From Mycolicibacterium tokaiense (GTDB lineage Bacteria; Actinomycetota; Actinomycetes; Mycobacteriales; Mycobacteriaceae), in contig NZ_AP022600.1 of NCBI RefSeq assembly GCF_010725885.1, positions 3,658,001 to 3,722,000 on the forward strand: DNA of 64,000 nt, in the 5' to 3' direction. Position 1 is the first letter of the stretch; every line of letters starts with the position of its first letter. This document shows, piece after piece, positions 1 through 8,157 of the stretch. Under the pieces are notes generated by a model, which had not been told where the DNA came from, searched no databases, and saw only the letters and a list, made by a program, of their open reading frames with translations. The translations under genes were made by a program, and so were the position numbers.

Positions 1-2
1 AA

Positions 3-488
3 CAGTTCCGTCACCGGATCGGTGACCTGGACCTGTCCGTCGAGCGCGCCGGCTCGCCCCGCGACGTTGTTGTCGCCGCCGACGTGCTGTGCACCCTCAC
101 CCCGTCGCAGACCCCCATCGTCGAAGGGGCCTGGTTCCGGCCCGGTATGCACGTCAATGCCGTCGGTGCACCACCGCGGGCCGATCACCGTGAGATCAAC
201 GGCCCCGGGATGGGTTCGGTGCGCCTGGTGGTGGACAGCCGCCAGACCGCTCTCACCAAATCGGGTGACGTCCTCATCGCCATCACAGAGGGTTACCTGC
301 GAGACAGCGACGTGACCCTCGAACTCGGCGATGTCGTCGTCGACCCGCGTATCGGTCGTCGCGACGGCGACGACATCACCTTGTTCAACTCGGTGGGAAT
401 CGGACTGCAGGATCTCGTCACCGCCCGCGTGTTGGTGGACGCGGCGCTTGAGCGTGGTGTCGGCAGCCGGGTGGATCTCGGCGGATGA
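3..488 (+). CDS. Ornithine cyclodeaminase / mu-crystallin family protein (C-terminal part, 5' truncated by window)
   Basis: Open from the window edge in the third frame, so the N-terminus lies outside. The visible 161 residues show the second half of the ornithine cyclodeaminase/mu-crystallin fold: a Rossmann segment ending ADVLCTLTPSQTP, the HVNAVGA motif typical of the family, a VVDS strand and the C-terminal DITLFNSVGIGLQDL signature. Family members are NAD(P)-dependent enzymes that deaminate ornithine or reduce imines. Which substrate is used cannot be told from this fragment. The gene converges on the ybaK-like gene, leaving 18 nt between their stops. Family assignment is firm, substrate unknown. 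Confidence 0.82.
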   Translation, partial: QFRHRIGDLDLSVERAGSPRDVVVAADVLCTLTPSQTPIVEGAWFRPGMHVNAVGAPPRADHREINGPGMGSVRLVVDSRQTALTKSGDVLIAITEGYLRDSDVTLELGDVVVDPRIGRRDGDDITLFNSVGIGLQDLVTARVLVDAALERGVGSRVDLGG

Positions 489-506
489 GGAACCCGCGCG
501 CTGGGG

Positions 507-998
507 TCAAACCGCCTGGATGTCGGCAGTCACGGCGCCGGTGAGCGTGATGAGGTCGTCGGGTGCCAGCCCTATCTCCAGGCCGCGCTTACCGGCGCTG
601 CACCACACCGTGTCCCACAGCAGTGCCGTCTCGTCGATCACCGTAGGCAGTGGTTTGCGCTGTCCCAGCGGTGAGATGCCGCCCAGGACGTAGCCGGAGG
701 ACCGCTGGGCCGCCGCCTTGTCGGCCATGGCCGCCTTCGGCGCGCCCAGTGCCGCGGCCACCGCCTTCAGTGAGAGCTTGGCGGGCACCGGCACCACCGC
801 CACCGCGAGCCCCGACGGAAGCTCGACCACCAGCGTCTTGAAGATCTGCTCCGCCTCGGCGTTCTTGGCTGCCGCGAGCTCGGCGACGGCTTCGTCGCCG
901 AAGGCCTGGTTGCGGGGGTCATGCTGGTATCCGAACACCTCGTGGGGGACGGAGGCGGCCACCAGAGCCGCGATCGCCGGAGTTGCCGCGCCTGCCAC
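507..998 (-). CDS. ybaK: YbaK/EbsC-type Cys-tRNA(Pro) deacylase
   Basis: 163 residues, matching the usual length of single-domain YbaK proteins. Members hydrolyse Cys-tRNA(Pro) made in error by prolyl-tRNA synthetase, a trans-editing step in the cytosol. Visible family features are the EQIFKTLV segment around residue 50 with its conserved lysine, the [11 protein letters not shown] strand, the [14 protein letters not shown] loop (a hallmark of YbaK over ProX) and a C-terminal LITLTGA strand. The start at 998 is the first Met of the conserved N-terminus [10 protein letters not shown]. It is divergent from sigH, with about 240 nt between the starts. In M. tuberculosis the corresponding locus next to sigH is, as I recall, split as Rv3224A/B; here it is intact. 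Confidence 0.88.
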   Translation of the reverse strand: MAGAATPAIAALVAASVPHEVFGYQHDPRNQAFGDEAVAELAAAKNAEAEQIFKTLVVELPSGLAVAVVPVPAKLSLKAVAAALGAPKAAMADKAAAQRSSGYVLGGISPLGQRKPLPTVIDETALLWDTVWCSAGKRGLEIGLAPDDLITLTGAVTADIQAV

Positions 999-1027
999 CG
1001 GGTCAGCGTAGCCCGGCGGCGGAGCGC

Positions 1028-1054
1028 GGAAATAGCACGGCTGCGGTCACTGTT
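1028..1054 (+). promoter_or_regulatory. Possible SigH/SigE-type promoter upstream of sigH
   Basis: GGAAAT (1028-1033) is followed after 18 nt by GTT (1052-1054). SigH promoters have GGAA(C/T) about 16-20 nt from GTT, and sigH is known to be self-activated in mycobacteria. The fifth base (A instead of C or T) deviates. It would give a leader of about 175 nt. Tentative. Confidence 0.3.
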
Positions 1055-1234
1055 GACCTCACTATCACGCCCATCAACATGGGTTTGTCGGTCACAGCCT
1101 TAGGATTGCGAGAGGGGAACTTGGTGTCGACGGTATGCCTCGAGCGTGCGGTGTCAGAACCACTGGTCGTGGAGCTGGCATTGCTGCCGTCGATCATCTG
1201 GACCTCCGCAACGGAAGGGACTGTGTCAACCAAG

Positions 1235-1897
1235 ATGACCGACATAGATGACAGCACTGGTCTGGAGCCGGCCGAGGAGACGTCGGCCACCAGATCCGAG
1301 GACACCGACGCCGAGCTGACGGCGCGCTTCGAACGCGATGCGATCCCGCTGCTGGACCAGCTCTACGGCGGCGCACTGCGCATGACCCGCAACCCGGCGG
1401 ATGCCGAAGACCTGCTCCAGGAAACCATGGTCAAGGCGTATGCGGGCTTCCGGTCGTTCCGCGAAGGCACCAATCTCAAGGCCTGGCTCTACCGGATCCT
1501 CACCAACACCTACATCAACAGCTACCGCAAGAAACAACGGCAGCCGTCCGAGTACCCCACGGACGAGATCACCGACTGGCAGTTGGCGGCCAACGCCGAA
1601 CACACGTCGACGGGGCTGCGCTCCGCCGAGGTCGAGGCCCTGGAGGCCTTGCCCGATACCGAGATCAAGGAAGCCCTGCAGGCACTTCCGGAAGAATTCC
1701 GGATGGCGGTCTACTACGCCGACGTCGAGGGCTTCCCCTACAAGGAGATCGCCGAGATCATGGATACGCCCATCGGGACTGTGATGTCCCGGCTGCACCG
1801 AGGGAGGCGCCAGTTGCGCGAGTTGCTGGCCGATGTGGCCCGGGATCGCGGATTCATCCGTGGCTCCGTCGATGCTGCCGAGGAGGTGTCGTCATGA
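1235..1897 (+). CDS. sigH: ECF RNA polymerase sigma factor SigH
   Basis: 220 residues. It directs RNA polymerase to thiol-oxidation and heat-stress genes (thioredoxin, mycoredoxin and others in mycobacteria). Region 2 is seen at [17 protein letters not shown] and [16 protein letters not shown], region 4 at [20 protein letters not shown] with the recognition helix [12 protein letters not shown]. The open frame extends upstream to 983, but similarity to mycobacterial SigH begins at ATG 1235 (MTDIDD...). An in-frame GTG at 1223 is an alternative, and a purine-rich GGAAGGGA lies at 1213-1220. Its stop overlaps the start of the anti-sigma factor gene by four bases (ATGA), the usual sigH-rshA coupling. 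Confidence 0.95.
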   Translation: MTDIDDSTGLEPAEETSATRSEDTDAELTARFERDAIPLLDQLYGGALRMTRNPADAEDLLQETMVKAYAGFRSFREGTNLKAWLYRILTNTYINSYRKKQRQPSEYPTDEITDWQLAANAEHTSTGLRSAEVEALEALPDTEIKEALQALPEEFRMAVYYADVEGFPYKEIAEIMDTPIGTVMSRLHRGRRQLRELLADVARDRGFIRGSVDAAEEVSS

Positions 1898-2190
1898 GCG
1901 AGGACGAGCGCACGTGGCGCCCGCCGGTCGGTCCGGTGGATCCCGAGCACCCGGAGTGCGCGGCGGTGATCGCCGAGGTCTGGACGCTGCTGGACGGGGA
2001 GTGCACGGTGGAAACCCGTGACAAGCTGCAGCAGCACCTGGACGAGTGCCCGGCCTGCCTGCGGCACTACGGGGTGGAGGAACGCATAAAGGCGCTCGTC
2101 GCCACCAAGTGCAGTGGCGAAAGAGCGCCTGAGAGCCTGCGACAGCGGTTACGGCTGGAGATCAGCCGCACCACCATCATCAGGGGCTAG
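1894..2190 (+). CDS. rshA: Zinc-associated anti-sigma factor RshA
   Basis: 98 residues. It binds SigH and keeps it inactive under reducing conditions; oxidation of its cysteines or phosphorylation by PknB releases the sigma factor (known for M. tuberculosis). The ZAS motif HxxxCxxC is present as H48-C52-C55 within the segment HLDECPAC, and a further cysteine lies near residue 22. The gene overlaps the end of sigH by four bases, so translation is probably coupled. Its stop codon directly abuts the stop of the convergent bL37 gene. Confidence 0.93.
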   Translation: MSEDERTWRPPVGPVDPEHPECAAVIAEVWTLLDGECTVETRDKLQQHLDECPACLRHYGVEERIKALVATKCSGERAPESLRQRLRLEISRTTIIRG

Positions 2191-2265
2191 TCAGCTGTTG
2201 GGCCGCTTGCCGTGGTTGGCCTTGCTGTGCTTGCGGTCACGCTTCTTACGGCCACGCTTGGCCAT
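2191..2265 (-). CDS. Ribosomal protein bL37 (24 residues)
   Basis: A 24-codon gene reading MAKRGRKKRDRK... and ending HGKRPNS, extremely basic. It matches my recollection of bL37, the small large-subunit protein first seen in M. smegmatis ribosome structures. A strong ribosome-binding site (GGAGGT on the minus strand, 2271-2276) stands five bases before the ATG. The gene is shorter than most gene finders accept. It converges on rshA with no base between the two stop codons. The same small gene lies beside sigH/rshA in other mycobacteria as far as I recall. Confidence 0.87.
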   Translation of the reverse strand: MAKRGRKKRDRKHSKANHGKRPNS

Positions 2266-2423
2266 GATGTACCTCCAGGTCGTGAACTGATTGGGTGGTC
2301 CGCCGGCCCGAACCGGGCAGCGGTGACATACCAGTGTCTCACGGGGCACACGATGCTCTGTCCACCCGGTCTTGTGGTTCGATAGCTACAGCAGTGACGT
2401 TGCTCCAGTAGAGGTGGGTGAAG

Positions 2424-2639
2424 ATGGCCGAGGATGTTCGCGCCGAAATCGTGGCCAGCGTGCTCGAGGTCGTGGTCCACGAGGGCGATCAGATCGGCGA
2501 AGGCGACACCGTGGTGCTCCTGGAGTCGATGAAGATGGAGATTCCGGTGCTGGCCGAAGTGGCCGGCACCGTCAGCAAGGTCAGTGTGGCCGTGGGCGAT
2601 GTGATCCAGGCCGGCGACCTCATCGCTGTGATCAGCTAG
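2424..2639 (+). CDS. Biotin/lipoyl-attachment protein (TB7.3-like)
   Basis: 71 residues, a free-standing biotinyl domain. The biotinylation motif ESMKMEIP puts the acceptor lysine at residue 37, followed by the usual half-repeat GDVIQAGDLIAVI at the C-terminus. It corresponds to Rv3221c (TB7.3). Such proteins carry biotin for an acyl-CoA carboxylase, but the partner is not in this window. ATG 2424 is chosen over the upstream GTG 2418 because the family starts MAEDVRAEIV; GAGGTGGG at 2411-2418 is the ribosome-binding site. The pdtaS gene begins six bases after its stop, so the two are probably co-transcribed. Confidence 0.92.
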   Translation: MAEDVRAEIVASVLEVVVHEGDQIGEGDTVVLLESMKMEIPVLAEVAGTVSKVSVAVGDVIQAGDLIAVIS

Positions 2640-2645
2640 GCGCCC

Positions 2646-4136
2646 GTGTCGACGCTCGGTGACCTCTTGGCCGAGCACACCGTTCTGCCGGGCGAAGCGG
2701 TCGATCACCTGCACGCGGTGGTCGGGGAGTGGCAGTTGCTGGCCGACCTGTCGTTCGCCGACTATCTGATGTGGGTACGCCGCGACGACGGGGCGCTGGT
2801 GTGCGTTGCCCAGTGCCGCCCCAACACCGCTCCCACCGGACTGCTCAGCGACGCCGTGTCCACCATGTCCGATGCGGCCGATCTGCCGCTGGTGACGGCG
2901 GCATTCCGGTCCGGTGCCATCGCCAGGGAAGATCCCCCCGGCGCGAGCACCGCAGCGGGGCTCAACGTCGAAGCCGTGCCCGTGCGACACGCAGGCAATG
3001 TCGTGGCGGTGCTCACGCATCAGACCGCGTTGGCCGCCCTGCGCAAGGCCTCTCCGCTGGAGACCGCCTACCTGGCCTGCGCCGCCGACCTGGTGAACAT
3101 GCTCTCCGAGGGCACCTTCCCGAACGCGGGCGACATCGCGATGTCGCGGTCCAGTCCCCGGGTGGGCGACGGGTTCATCCGACTGGACGTCTCCGGGTCC
3201 GTCGTCTTCGCCAGCCCGAACGCGCTGTCGGCCTACCACCGCATGGGCCTGACCTCCGAACTCGAAGGCCACAACCTGGTGACCGTCACCCGGCCCCTGA
3301 TCTCGGACCCCTTTGAGGCCCAGGAACTGTCCGAACACATCAAGGTGTCGCTGTCCGGGGGATCGAGTACCCGAATGGAGGTGGACGCCGGCGGTGCGGC
3401 CGTCCTGCTGCGGACGCTGCCACTGGTGGTGCACGGCACCCCCGTGGGGGCGGCGCTGCTGATCCGCGACGTCACCGAGATCAAGCGGCGGGACCGCGCT
3501 CTGCTGAGCAAAGACGCCACCATCCGCGAGATCCACCACCGGGTGAAGAACAACCTGCAGACCGTGGCGGCGCTGTTGCGCCTGCAGGCGCGGCGCACCA
3601 CCAATGCCGAGGGCCGCGAGGCCCTCATCGAATCTGTGCGGCGGGTGTCATCGATCGCGCTGGTGCACGACGCCCTGTCGATGTCGGTGGACGAGCAGGT
3701 CAACCTCGACGAGGTCATCGACCGCATCCTGCCGATCATGAACGACGTCGCCGCGGTCGACAGCCCCATCAAGATCAGCCGTATCGGCGCGCTGGGAGTC
3801 CTGGATGCCGACCGCGCCACCGCGCTGATCATGGTGGTGACCGAACTGGTGCAGAACGCCATCGAGCACGCGTTCGGCCCGGGGGCCGAACAAGGACATG
3901 TCAGCATCCGGGCGGAACGCTCGGCGCGCTGGCTGGACGTCACGGTGCACGACGACGGCCGCGGACTGCCCGGCGGGTTCAGCTTGGAGAAGTCCGACCG
4001 ACTGGGGTTGCAGATCGTGCGAACACTGGTGTCGGCCGAACTGGACGGGTCGCTGGGAATGCACGAGGCGGACAGCGGCGGCACCGATGTGGTGTTACGA
4101 GTGCCAATTGGGCGACGTTCGAGATTGGCACAATGA
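2646..4136 (+). CDS. pdtaS: Cytosolic sensor histidine kinase PdtaS
   Basis: 496 residues with a GTG start (MSTLGDLLAEHTVLP...). It is the kinase of the PdtaS-PdtaR system, whose response regulator is an ANTAR RNA-binding antiterminator encoded elsewhere. An N-terminal GAF-like and a PAS-like sensor region (about residues 1-285) precede a HisKA_2 dimerisation helix with the phospho-acceptor in REIHHRVKNN (about 297-298). The HATPase domain shows the N box ELVQNAIEHAF and the G box DDGRGLPGGF. No membrane segment is seen. The stop is followed by the whiB1 terminator hairpin. Confidence 0.93.
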   Translation: MSTLGDLLAEHTVLPGEAVDHLHAVVGEWQLLADLSFADYLMWVRRDDGALVCVAQCRPNTAPTGLLSDAVSTMSDAADLPLVTAAFRSGAIAREDPPGASTAAGLNVEAVPVRHAGNVVAVLTHQTALAALRKASPLETAYLACAADLVNMLSEGTFPNAGDIAMSRSSPRVGDGFIRLDVSGSVVFASPNALSAYHRMGLTSELEGHNLVTVTRPLISDPFEAQELSEHIKVSLSGGSSTRMEVDAGGAAVLLRTLPLVVHGTPVGAALLIRDVTEIKRRDRALLSKDATIREIHHRVKNNLQTVAALLRLQARRTTNAEGREALIESVRRVSSIALVHDALSMSVDEQVNLDEVIDRILPIMNDVAAVDSPIKISRIGALGVLDADRATALIMVVTELVQNAIEHAFGPGAEQGHVSIRAERSARWLDVTVHDDGRGLPGGFSLEKSDRLGLQIVRTLVSAELDGSLGMHEADSGGTDVVLRVPIGRRSRLAQ

Positions 4137-4154
4137 GACACAATTCGTTGGAGC

Positions 4155-4190
4155 AAAAAGAACGGCCCCGACATTCACTGTCGGGGCCGT
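4155..4190 (-). terminator. Intrinsic terminator of whiB1
   Basis: Perfect 12-bp stem: ACGGCCCCGACA at 4162-4173 pairs with 4179-4190 around a 5-nt loop. On the minus strand it is followed by TCTTTTTG, a proper U-tract, so it ends whiB1 transcription. Read from the plus strand (pdtaS) the stem lacks a U-tract. Confidence 0.88.
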
Positions 4191-4212
4191 CGACGTGCTG
4201 TGGGGAGTCTGG

Positions 4213-4467
4213 TCAGACTCCGCTGCGGGCCTTGGTGCGGGCATTGCGACGCTTGAGAGCGCGGCGCTCGTCCTCGCTCATGCCACCCCAGACGCCCGCG
4301 TCCTGGCCGGACTCCAACGCCCAGGCCAGGCACTCGGTGGTAACCGGGCACCGGTTACACACCAGCTTCGCGTCAGCAATCTGCGCGAGTGCCGGACCGC
4401 TGTTCCCCACCGGGAAGAACAGTTCCGGATCCTCGTCGCGACAGACCGCCTTGTGGCGCCAATCCAT
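4213..4467 (-). CDS. whiB1: Iron-sulfur transcription factor WhiB1
   Basis: 84 residues, nearly identical to recalled mycobacterial WhiB1. The four cluster cysteines are C9, C37, C40 and C46 (CxxC spacing in CNRCP); the turn GVWGG and the basic tail RRALKRRNARTKAR follow. WhiB1 binds a 4Fe-4S cluster, reacts with NO, contacts the primary sigma factor and is essential in M. tuberculosis. Start MDWRH is at 4467; an upstream in-frame codon three residues earlier is less likely because GAGGAG at 4476-4481 is well placed for 4467. The upstream region holds a CRP-like site. Confidence 0.96.
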   Translation of the reverse strand: MDWRHKAVCRDEDPELFFPVGNSGPALAQIADAKLVCNRCPVTTECLAWALESGQDAGVWGGMSEDERRALKRRNARTKARSGV

Positions 4468-4609
4468 AAGAAGCACTCCTCACTAATGCGCGCAGCAGTG
4501 CGCGCCGGGTTTTGTTTTTCGGCTGTTAACGCGTGCACACCAAATGTTTCTGCACTGTTGCATCTGATCGTTCCAGATCGGCAACACAAGTCAATAGCGC
4601 GAGTTAACA

Positions 4610-4625
4610 CGTGTGCAATGTCACT
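4610..4625 (-). promoter_or_regulatory. CRP/cAMP-receptor-type site upstream of whiB1
   Basis: On the minus strand the sequence AGTGACATTGCACACG fits the mycobacterial CRP half-site pattern GTGA-N6-CACA-like. whiB1 of M. tuberculosis is a known CRP target with a very similar site. It lies about 145 nt before the whiB1 start. Function here is inferred. Confidence 0.5.
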
Positions 4626-4751
4626 CGCGGGGGCCGTTTTCTGATCCCTCATTCGTTTGTACTACGCTCAACCCAGTTGTGCTCTCAATTCAGCGCAGCG
4701 ATTTCGTCACAGCGGCTTTTGTCGCAGCTAGAGGCATGTTTCTTTCCTGCC

Positions 4752-5702
4752 TCAGATCAGCGGGGCCACCACGCCGAGCGCGTCGGGGACCGATCGGAAC
4801 GTCAACTGCTCGCGCAGACCGATGTAGTCGCCGTCGATCTGACTGGCTACCGGCGTGTCGCTGCTCACCCGCACCCACGCCACATCGTCCTCGCGGATCA
4901 GGTGGCCGGCCGCCAGCTTCGGCCGCTTGGCCAGCATCTGGCGCACCAGGCCCAGATTCCGCCAGATGCTCATGCTGGTGGTCGCGAAGACGCCCAGGCC
5001 GGTGTCGAAGCCGGTATCCGGGTTGGTCCAGACCGGGCGCTTGTTGGCATAGGTCCAGGGGCTGGAATTCGAGACGAAGACGAAATGCACGCCGGTCACC
5101 GGATCCTGATCGTCGATCTGCAGCGTCAACCGCGGTGCCCGGCGGGCGCTGCGCAGCACGGTGGGTACCGCCGCGCTGATGTAGCGCATTGCCGTCACCC
5201 CGGTGCTGTGTTTGCGTCGCTCCTCGACCGCGGCCACCACCTCGCCGTCGACACCCATCCCGGCGGTGAACACACCCCATCGTTCTCCGCAGTCCATCAG
5301 GCCGATCCGCCGCCACACCCCGGTGCTCCGGTATGTGCTGAGCAGGTCCACGAGCAGGTTGGTGGCATCGATGGGATCCTGCGGGATGCCCAGCGACCGG
5401 GCGAAGACGTTGGCCGAGCCACCGGGAACCACGCCGACGGCGGGCAGGTCCCGCAGCGGCAGCGGACCCGGTTTCCCGAGCAGGCCGTTGACCACCTCGT
5501 TCACCGTGCCGTCACCGCCGTGGACGATCACCACGTCCACACCGTCATCGGCCGCCTGCTCGGCGATCTCGATGGCGTGTCCGCGGTGATTGGTGTGTTC
5601 GACGGTCAGCCGGGTGCGGCTCTCCAAGGCATGTGCCAACAGATCACGGCCGGCCGGCGTCGTCGAAGTCGCATTGGGGTTCACGATCAGCACGGCACGC
5701 AC
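4752..5702 (-). CDS. Diacylglycerol-kinase-family lipid kinase (Rv3218-like)
   Basis: 316 residues. It has the DAGK catalytic domain: an N-terminal AVLIVNPNATSTT strand, the ATP-binding HGGDGTVNEVVNGLL motif near residue 70, GGSANVFARSLG, and a C-terminal DGDYIG segment. Members phosphorylate diacylglycerol or related lipids; the substrate is unknown. The GTG start at 5702 (MRAVLIV) is preferred over a TTG three codons upstream because orthologues begin there. It is divergent from aroQ, with 50 nt between them. Family firm, exact role open. Confidence 0.85.
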   Translation of the reverse strand: MRAVLIVNPNATSTTPAGRDLLAHALESRTRLTVEHTNHRGHAIEIAEQAADDGVDVVIVHGGDGTVNEVVNGLLGKPGPLPLRDLPAVGVVPGGSANVFARSLGIPQDPIDATNLLVDLLSTYRSTGVWRRIGLMDCGERWGVFTAGMGVDGEVVAAVEERRKHSTGVTAMRYISAAVPTVLRSARRAPRLTLQIDDQDPVTGVHFVFVSNSSPWTYANKRPVWTNPDTGFDTGLGVFATTSMSIWRNLGLVRQMLAKRPKLAAGHLIREDDVAWVRVSSDTPVASQIDGDYIGLREQLTFRSVPDALGVVAPLI

Positions 5703-5752
5703 GAGCCCCAAGCCTATAGGCGTCCTCCAGAGCTGCTCGGTACGGTTGCGTC

Positions 5753-6190
5753 GTGACAGAACGCCGCCTGCTGCTCGTGAACGGGCCGAACCTCAACCTG
5801 CTGGGCACCCGGGAGCCGGAGATCTACGGATCAACCACCCTCGCGCAGATCGAGCAGGCGGTCACCGACCTCGCCGAGCAGCACGGCCTTGCGGTGGACG
5901 CGGTGCAGAGCAATCACGAGGGCGTGCTGATCGACGCCATCCACGCGGCGCGGAACGGCTGCGCGGGCATCATCATCAACCCCGGCGCCTTCACTCACAC
6001 CTCGGTGGCCATCGCCGACGCGCTGGCCGCCGTCGAACTCACCGTGGTGGAAGTCCACCTGAGCAACATCCACAAGCGCGAGGAGTTCCGGCACCACTCC
6101 TACGTATCCCCGGTGGCGGACATGGTGGTGGCCGGGGCGGGACCACTGGGCTACGAGCTGGCGGTGCGCTTCCTGGCGAGCAGACTGTGA
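5753..6190 (+). CDS. aroQ: Type II 3-dehydroquinate dehydratase
   Basis: 145 residues, the size of type II enzymes. It dehydrates 3-dehydroquinate to 3-dehydroshikimate, the third step of the shikimate pathway. The signature [17 protein letters not shown] holds the catalytic Arg and Tyr, NPGAFTHTS the substrate-binding Asn and His, and [19 protein letters not shown] the catalytic His. All key residues are intact. The start is a GTG. It overlaps the next gene by four bases (GTGA). In M. tuberculosis the only aroQ I recall sits in the aroK-aroB operon, and no aro neighbours are seen here, so this may be a second copy. Confidence 0.93.
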   Translation: MTERRLLLVNGPNLNLLGTREPEIYGSTTLAQIEQAVTDLAEQHGLAVDAVQSNHEGVLIDAIHAARNGCAGIIINPGAFTHTSVAIADALAAVELTVVEVHLSNIHKREEFRHHSYVSPVADMVVAGAGPLGYELAVRFLASRL

Positions 6191-6570
6191 GCCCGACGCA
6201 ACCCGCGGTGGTGCGCTACGCCGGTTTCCTGGTGGCCGCGCAGGGCGTCGCCGCTCTGGTGATGGCCGTGGTGCTGCTGGTGCGCGGCCTCGGCGGTGCC
6301 GATCAGCACATCGTCAGCGGTTACGGCACGGCCCTGTGGTTCCTGCTCATCGGTGCCGGTGTGGTCACCGGCGGGTGGGCGCTGATCACGGGCCGGCGGT
6401 GGGGCCGCGGCATCGGCGTGCCCACCAATCTGCTGCTGCTGCCGGTGGCGTGGTACGTGTTCTCGTCCCACCATGAGGTGTACGGCGTGCTGGTGGCCCT
6501 GTTCGCAGTGGCCGTGCTGGGCCTGCTGCTCAGCCCGCCTGCGGTGCACTGGTACGCGACCAAGGGTTAG
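6187..6570 (+). CDS. Small integral membrane protein (Rv3217c-like)
   Basis: 127 residues with about four hydrophobic helices (roughly 10-32, 44-65, 76-91, 95-116) separated by short charged loops such as TGRRWGRG. No enzymatic motif is seen. The GTG start overlaps the aroQ stop, so it is translated from the same transcript. Its 3' end overlaps the convergent acetyltransferase gene by four bases. It matches the position and character of the membrane protein Rv3217c of M. tuberculosis. Function unknown. Confidence 0.8.
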   Translation: MSPTQPAVVRYAGFLVAAQGVAALVMAVVLLVRGLGGADQHIVSGYGTALWFLLIGAGVVTGGWALITGRRWGRGIGVPTNLLLLPVAWYVFSSHHEVYGVLVALFAVAVLGLLLSPPAVHWYATKG

Positions 6571-7055
6571 CGAGCGGCCCGCGCTGCCAGCTGCTCGAGC
6601 TCGGGACCGGAGACCCGGTAGGTGGTCCACTCGGTCTGCGGTTTGCCGCCCACGCCGTCATACAGCGCGATGGCGTTGACATTCCAGTTCAGCACTGCCC
6701 AGCTCAGGCGCGAATAACTGTTGCGCACGCATTCACGGGCAAGCTCGGCCAGCAGGTCCGCGGCCAGCCCCCGCCGGCGAAAAGCCGGGCGCACGAACAG
6801 ATCCTCGAGGTAGATGCCCGCCACCCCGTCCCAGGTGGAGAAGTTCAGGAACCACAGTGCCGTGGCGGCGGCTCGGCCGTCCACCTCGACGATGTGGGCG
6901 TGCACCGTCGGCTGATCGGCGAACAGGGCATCCCGCAACTGCTCGGCCGTCACGGTGCATTCCTGCGCCGCCTTTTCGAACTCGGCCAACTCGTGGACCA
7001 TCGCGACGATCTCGTGTTCGTCTCCGGGCACCGCCCGACGGATCACCTCACCCAT
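6567..7055 (-). CDS. GNAT-family N-acetyltransferase (Rv3216-like)
   Basis: 162 residues with a complete GNAT fold. Motif A is visible as YLEDLFVRPAFRRRGLAADLL (acetyl-CoA pyrophosphate loop RRRGLA), and motif B as RLSWAVLNWNVNAIALYD. The overall pattern (FEKAAQECTVTAEQLRDALF near the N-terminus) resembles diamine acetyltransferases of the SSAT group, so a small amine substrate is plausible but unproven. Its start overlaps the end of entC by eight bases, placing gpm2-entC-acetyltransferase in one minus-strand operon. Confidence 0.85.
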   Translation of the reverse strand: MGEVIRRAVPGDEHEIVAMVHELAEFEKAAQECTVTAEQLRDALFADQPTVHAHIVEVDGRAAATALWFLNFSTWDGVAGIYLEDLFVRPAFRRRGLAADLLAELARECVRNSYSRLSWAVLNWNVNAIALYDGVGGKPQTEWTTYRVSGPELEQLAARAAR

Positions 7056-8157
7056 GCGCTGCTCCCAATCCCGTCATGATGGTGTGGAACTTGGTCGTGG
7101 TCTCGTCGAGTTCGTCGTCGGGATCGGAGTCGGCCACGATCCCGCCGCCGGAATGTGCTGTCGCCGTGTGCCGATCGGCGGACAGCTGCGCACAGCGGAT
7201 CGACACCACCCAGCGGCCGTCTCCGTCGGCGTCACACCAGCCGGTCGCGCCGGCGTAGAAGCCGCGGTCGCCCTCGATCTCGGCGATCGCGGTCGTCGCC
7301 TCGGCGGTGGGATGTCCGCCCACCGCCGGTGTCGGGTGCAGCGCCAACGCCAGATCCAATGCCGTGGTGGACTTTTCGCGCAGCGTTCCGGTGACTCTGG
7401 TGCTCAGATGCCACAGCGCGTCGGTGTGGTGCAACTGCGGCTCGGCGTCGACCTCGAGGTCGCTGCACAGCGGCGCCAGTGCGTCGCGGATGGCATCGAC
7501 CACCACCCGGTGCTCGTACCGGTTCTTGGCGGATTCCGCCAGCGCCGCGCCGCGGGCACGGTCGACCTCGGGATCCTGCGAGCGGGCCGCTGATCCCGCG
7601 AAAGGCCGGCAGCGCACCTGGTTTCCGAAACGCGCTACCAGCAGCTCGGGGCTGGCGCCCACCAGCACCGCACCGAGGTGGTTCTCGCCCGCCGGCGTCA
7701 GATCCGCCAGATAGGTATAGGCGGCCGGATCGGCGGCACGCAGCCGGTTCAGGACCGTGCGGGCATCCCAACCGGCAGCCGAACTCAGCCGGATCGACCG
7801 GGCCAGCACCACTTTGCGCAGGGTCGAGTCGGGATCGCGCAGGCGGGCGACGGCCTCGGCGACCCGCCTGCGGTGCTCCGTGGCCTCGGGCACGGTCTGC
7901 TCCACCCGTACGGCCCCGGGCTCGTGCGTCGGCCATGCGGGTAGCGCTTCGGTGAACGCGACGGATTCCGGGGTGTGCAGTGCCACCGGACCGGATGCAT
8001 CGAAAGGTAACGCGCCCAGCACAATCGGGGCTTGACGCGTGCGCAGCGCGGCGGCCGCCGCGGCTACGTCGGAGTACCCGGTGCGCACCCCGGACGCCAC
8101 CACCGTCCCGGTCGGACCGGACAACACGAAGGAAGGTTCGTCGGCTCCCGGGGTCAC
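7048..8157 (-). CDS. entC: Isochorismate synthase EntC/MenF type
   Basis: 369 residues. It converts chorismate to isochorismate, the branch point to menaquinone or siderophore/salicylate. The chorismate-binding domain is recognised by the PFAGSAARSQDPEVD segment, the HPTPAVGG-PTAEA motif (general acid/base region), AEIEGDRGFYAGATGW and the terminal SGGGIVADSDPDDELDET. The frame is open upstream to 8439, but that part overlaps gpm2. The GTG at 8157 overlaps the gpm2 stop by four bases (GTGA) and gives the family length (M. tuberculosis EntC is 372 residues as recalled). The gene pair gpm2-entC is conserved in mycobacteria. Confidence 0.92.
   Translation of the reverse strand: MTPGADEPSFVLSGPTGTVVASGVRTGYSDVAAAAAALRTRQAPIVLGALPFDASGPVALHTPESVAFTEALPAWPTHEPGAVRVEQTVPEATEHRRRVAEAVARLRDPDSTLRKVVLARSIRLSSAAGWDARTVLNRLRAADPAAYTYLADLTPAGENHLGAVLVGASPELLVARFGNQVRCRPFAGSAARSQDPEVDRARGAALAESAKNRYEHRVVVDAIRDALAPLCSDLEVDAEPQLHHTDALWHLSTRVTGTLREKSTTALDLALALHPTPAVGGHPTAEATTAIAEIEGDRGFYAGATGWCDADGDGRWVVSIRCAQLSADRHTATAHSGGGIVADSDPDDELDETTTKFHTIMTGLGAAHG

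Noticed and set aside
2187..3539. 450-codon open frame on the minus strand
   Set aside because: Lies antisense to rshA, bL37, the biotinylated protein and pdtaS; His/Gln/Arg-rich translation typical of the reverse frame of GC-rich genes.
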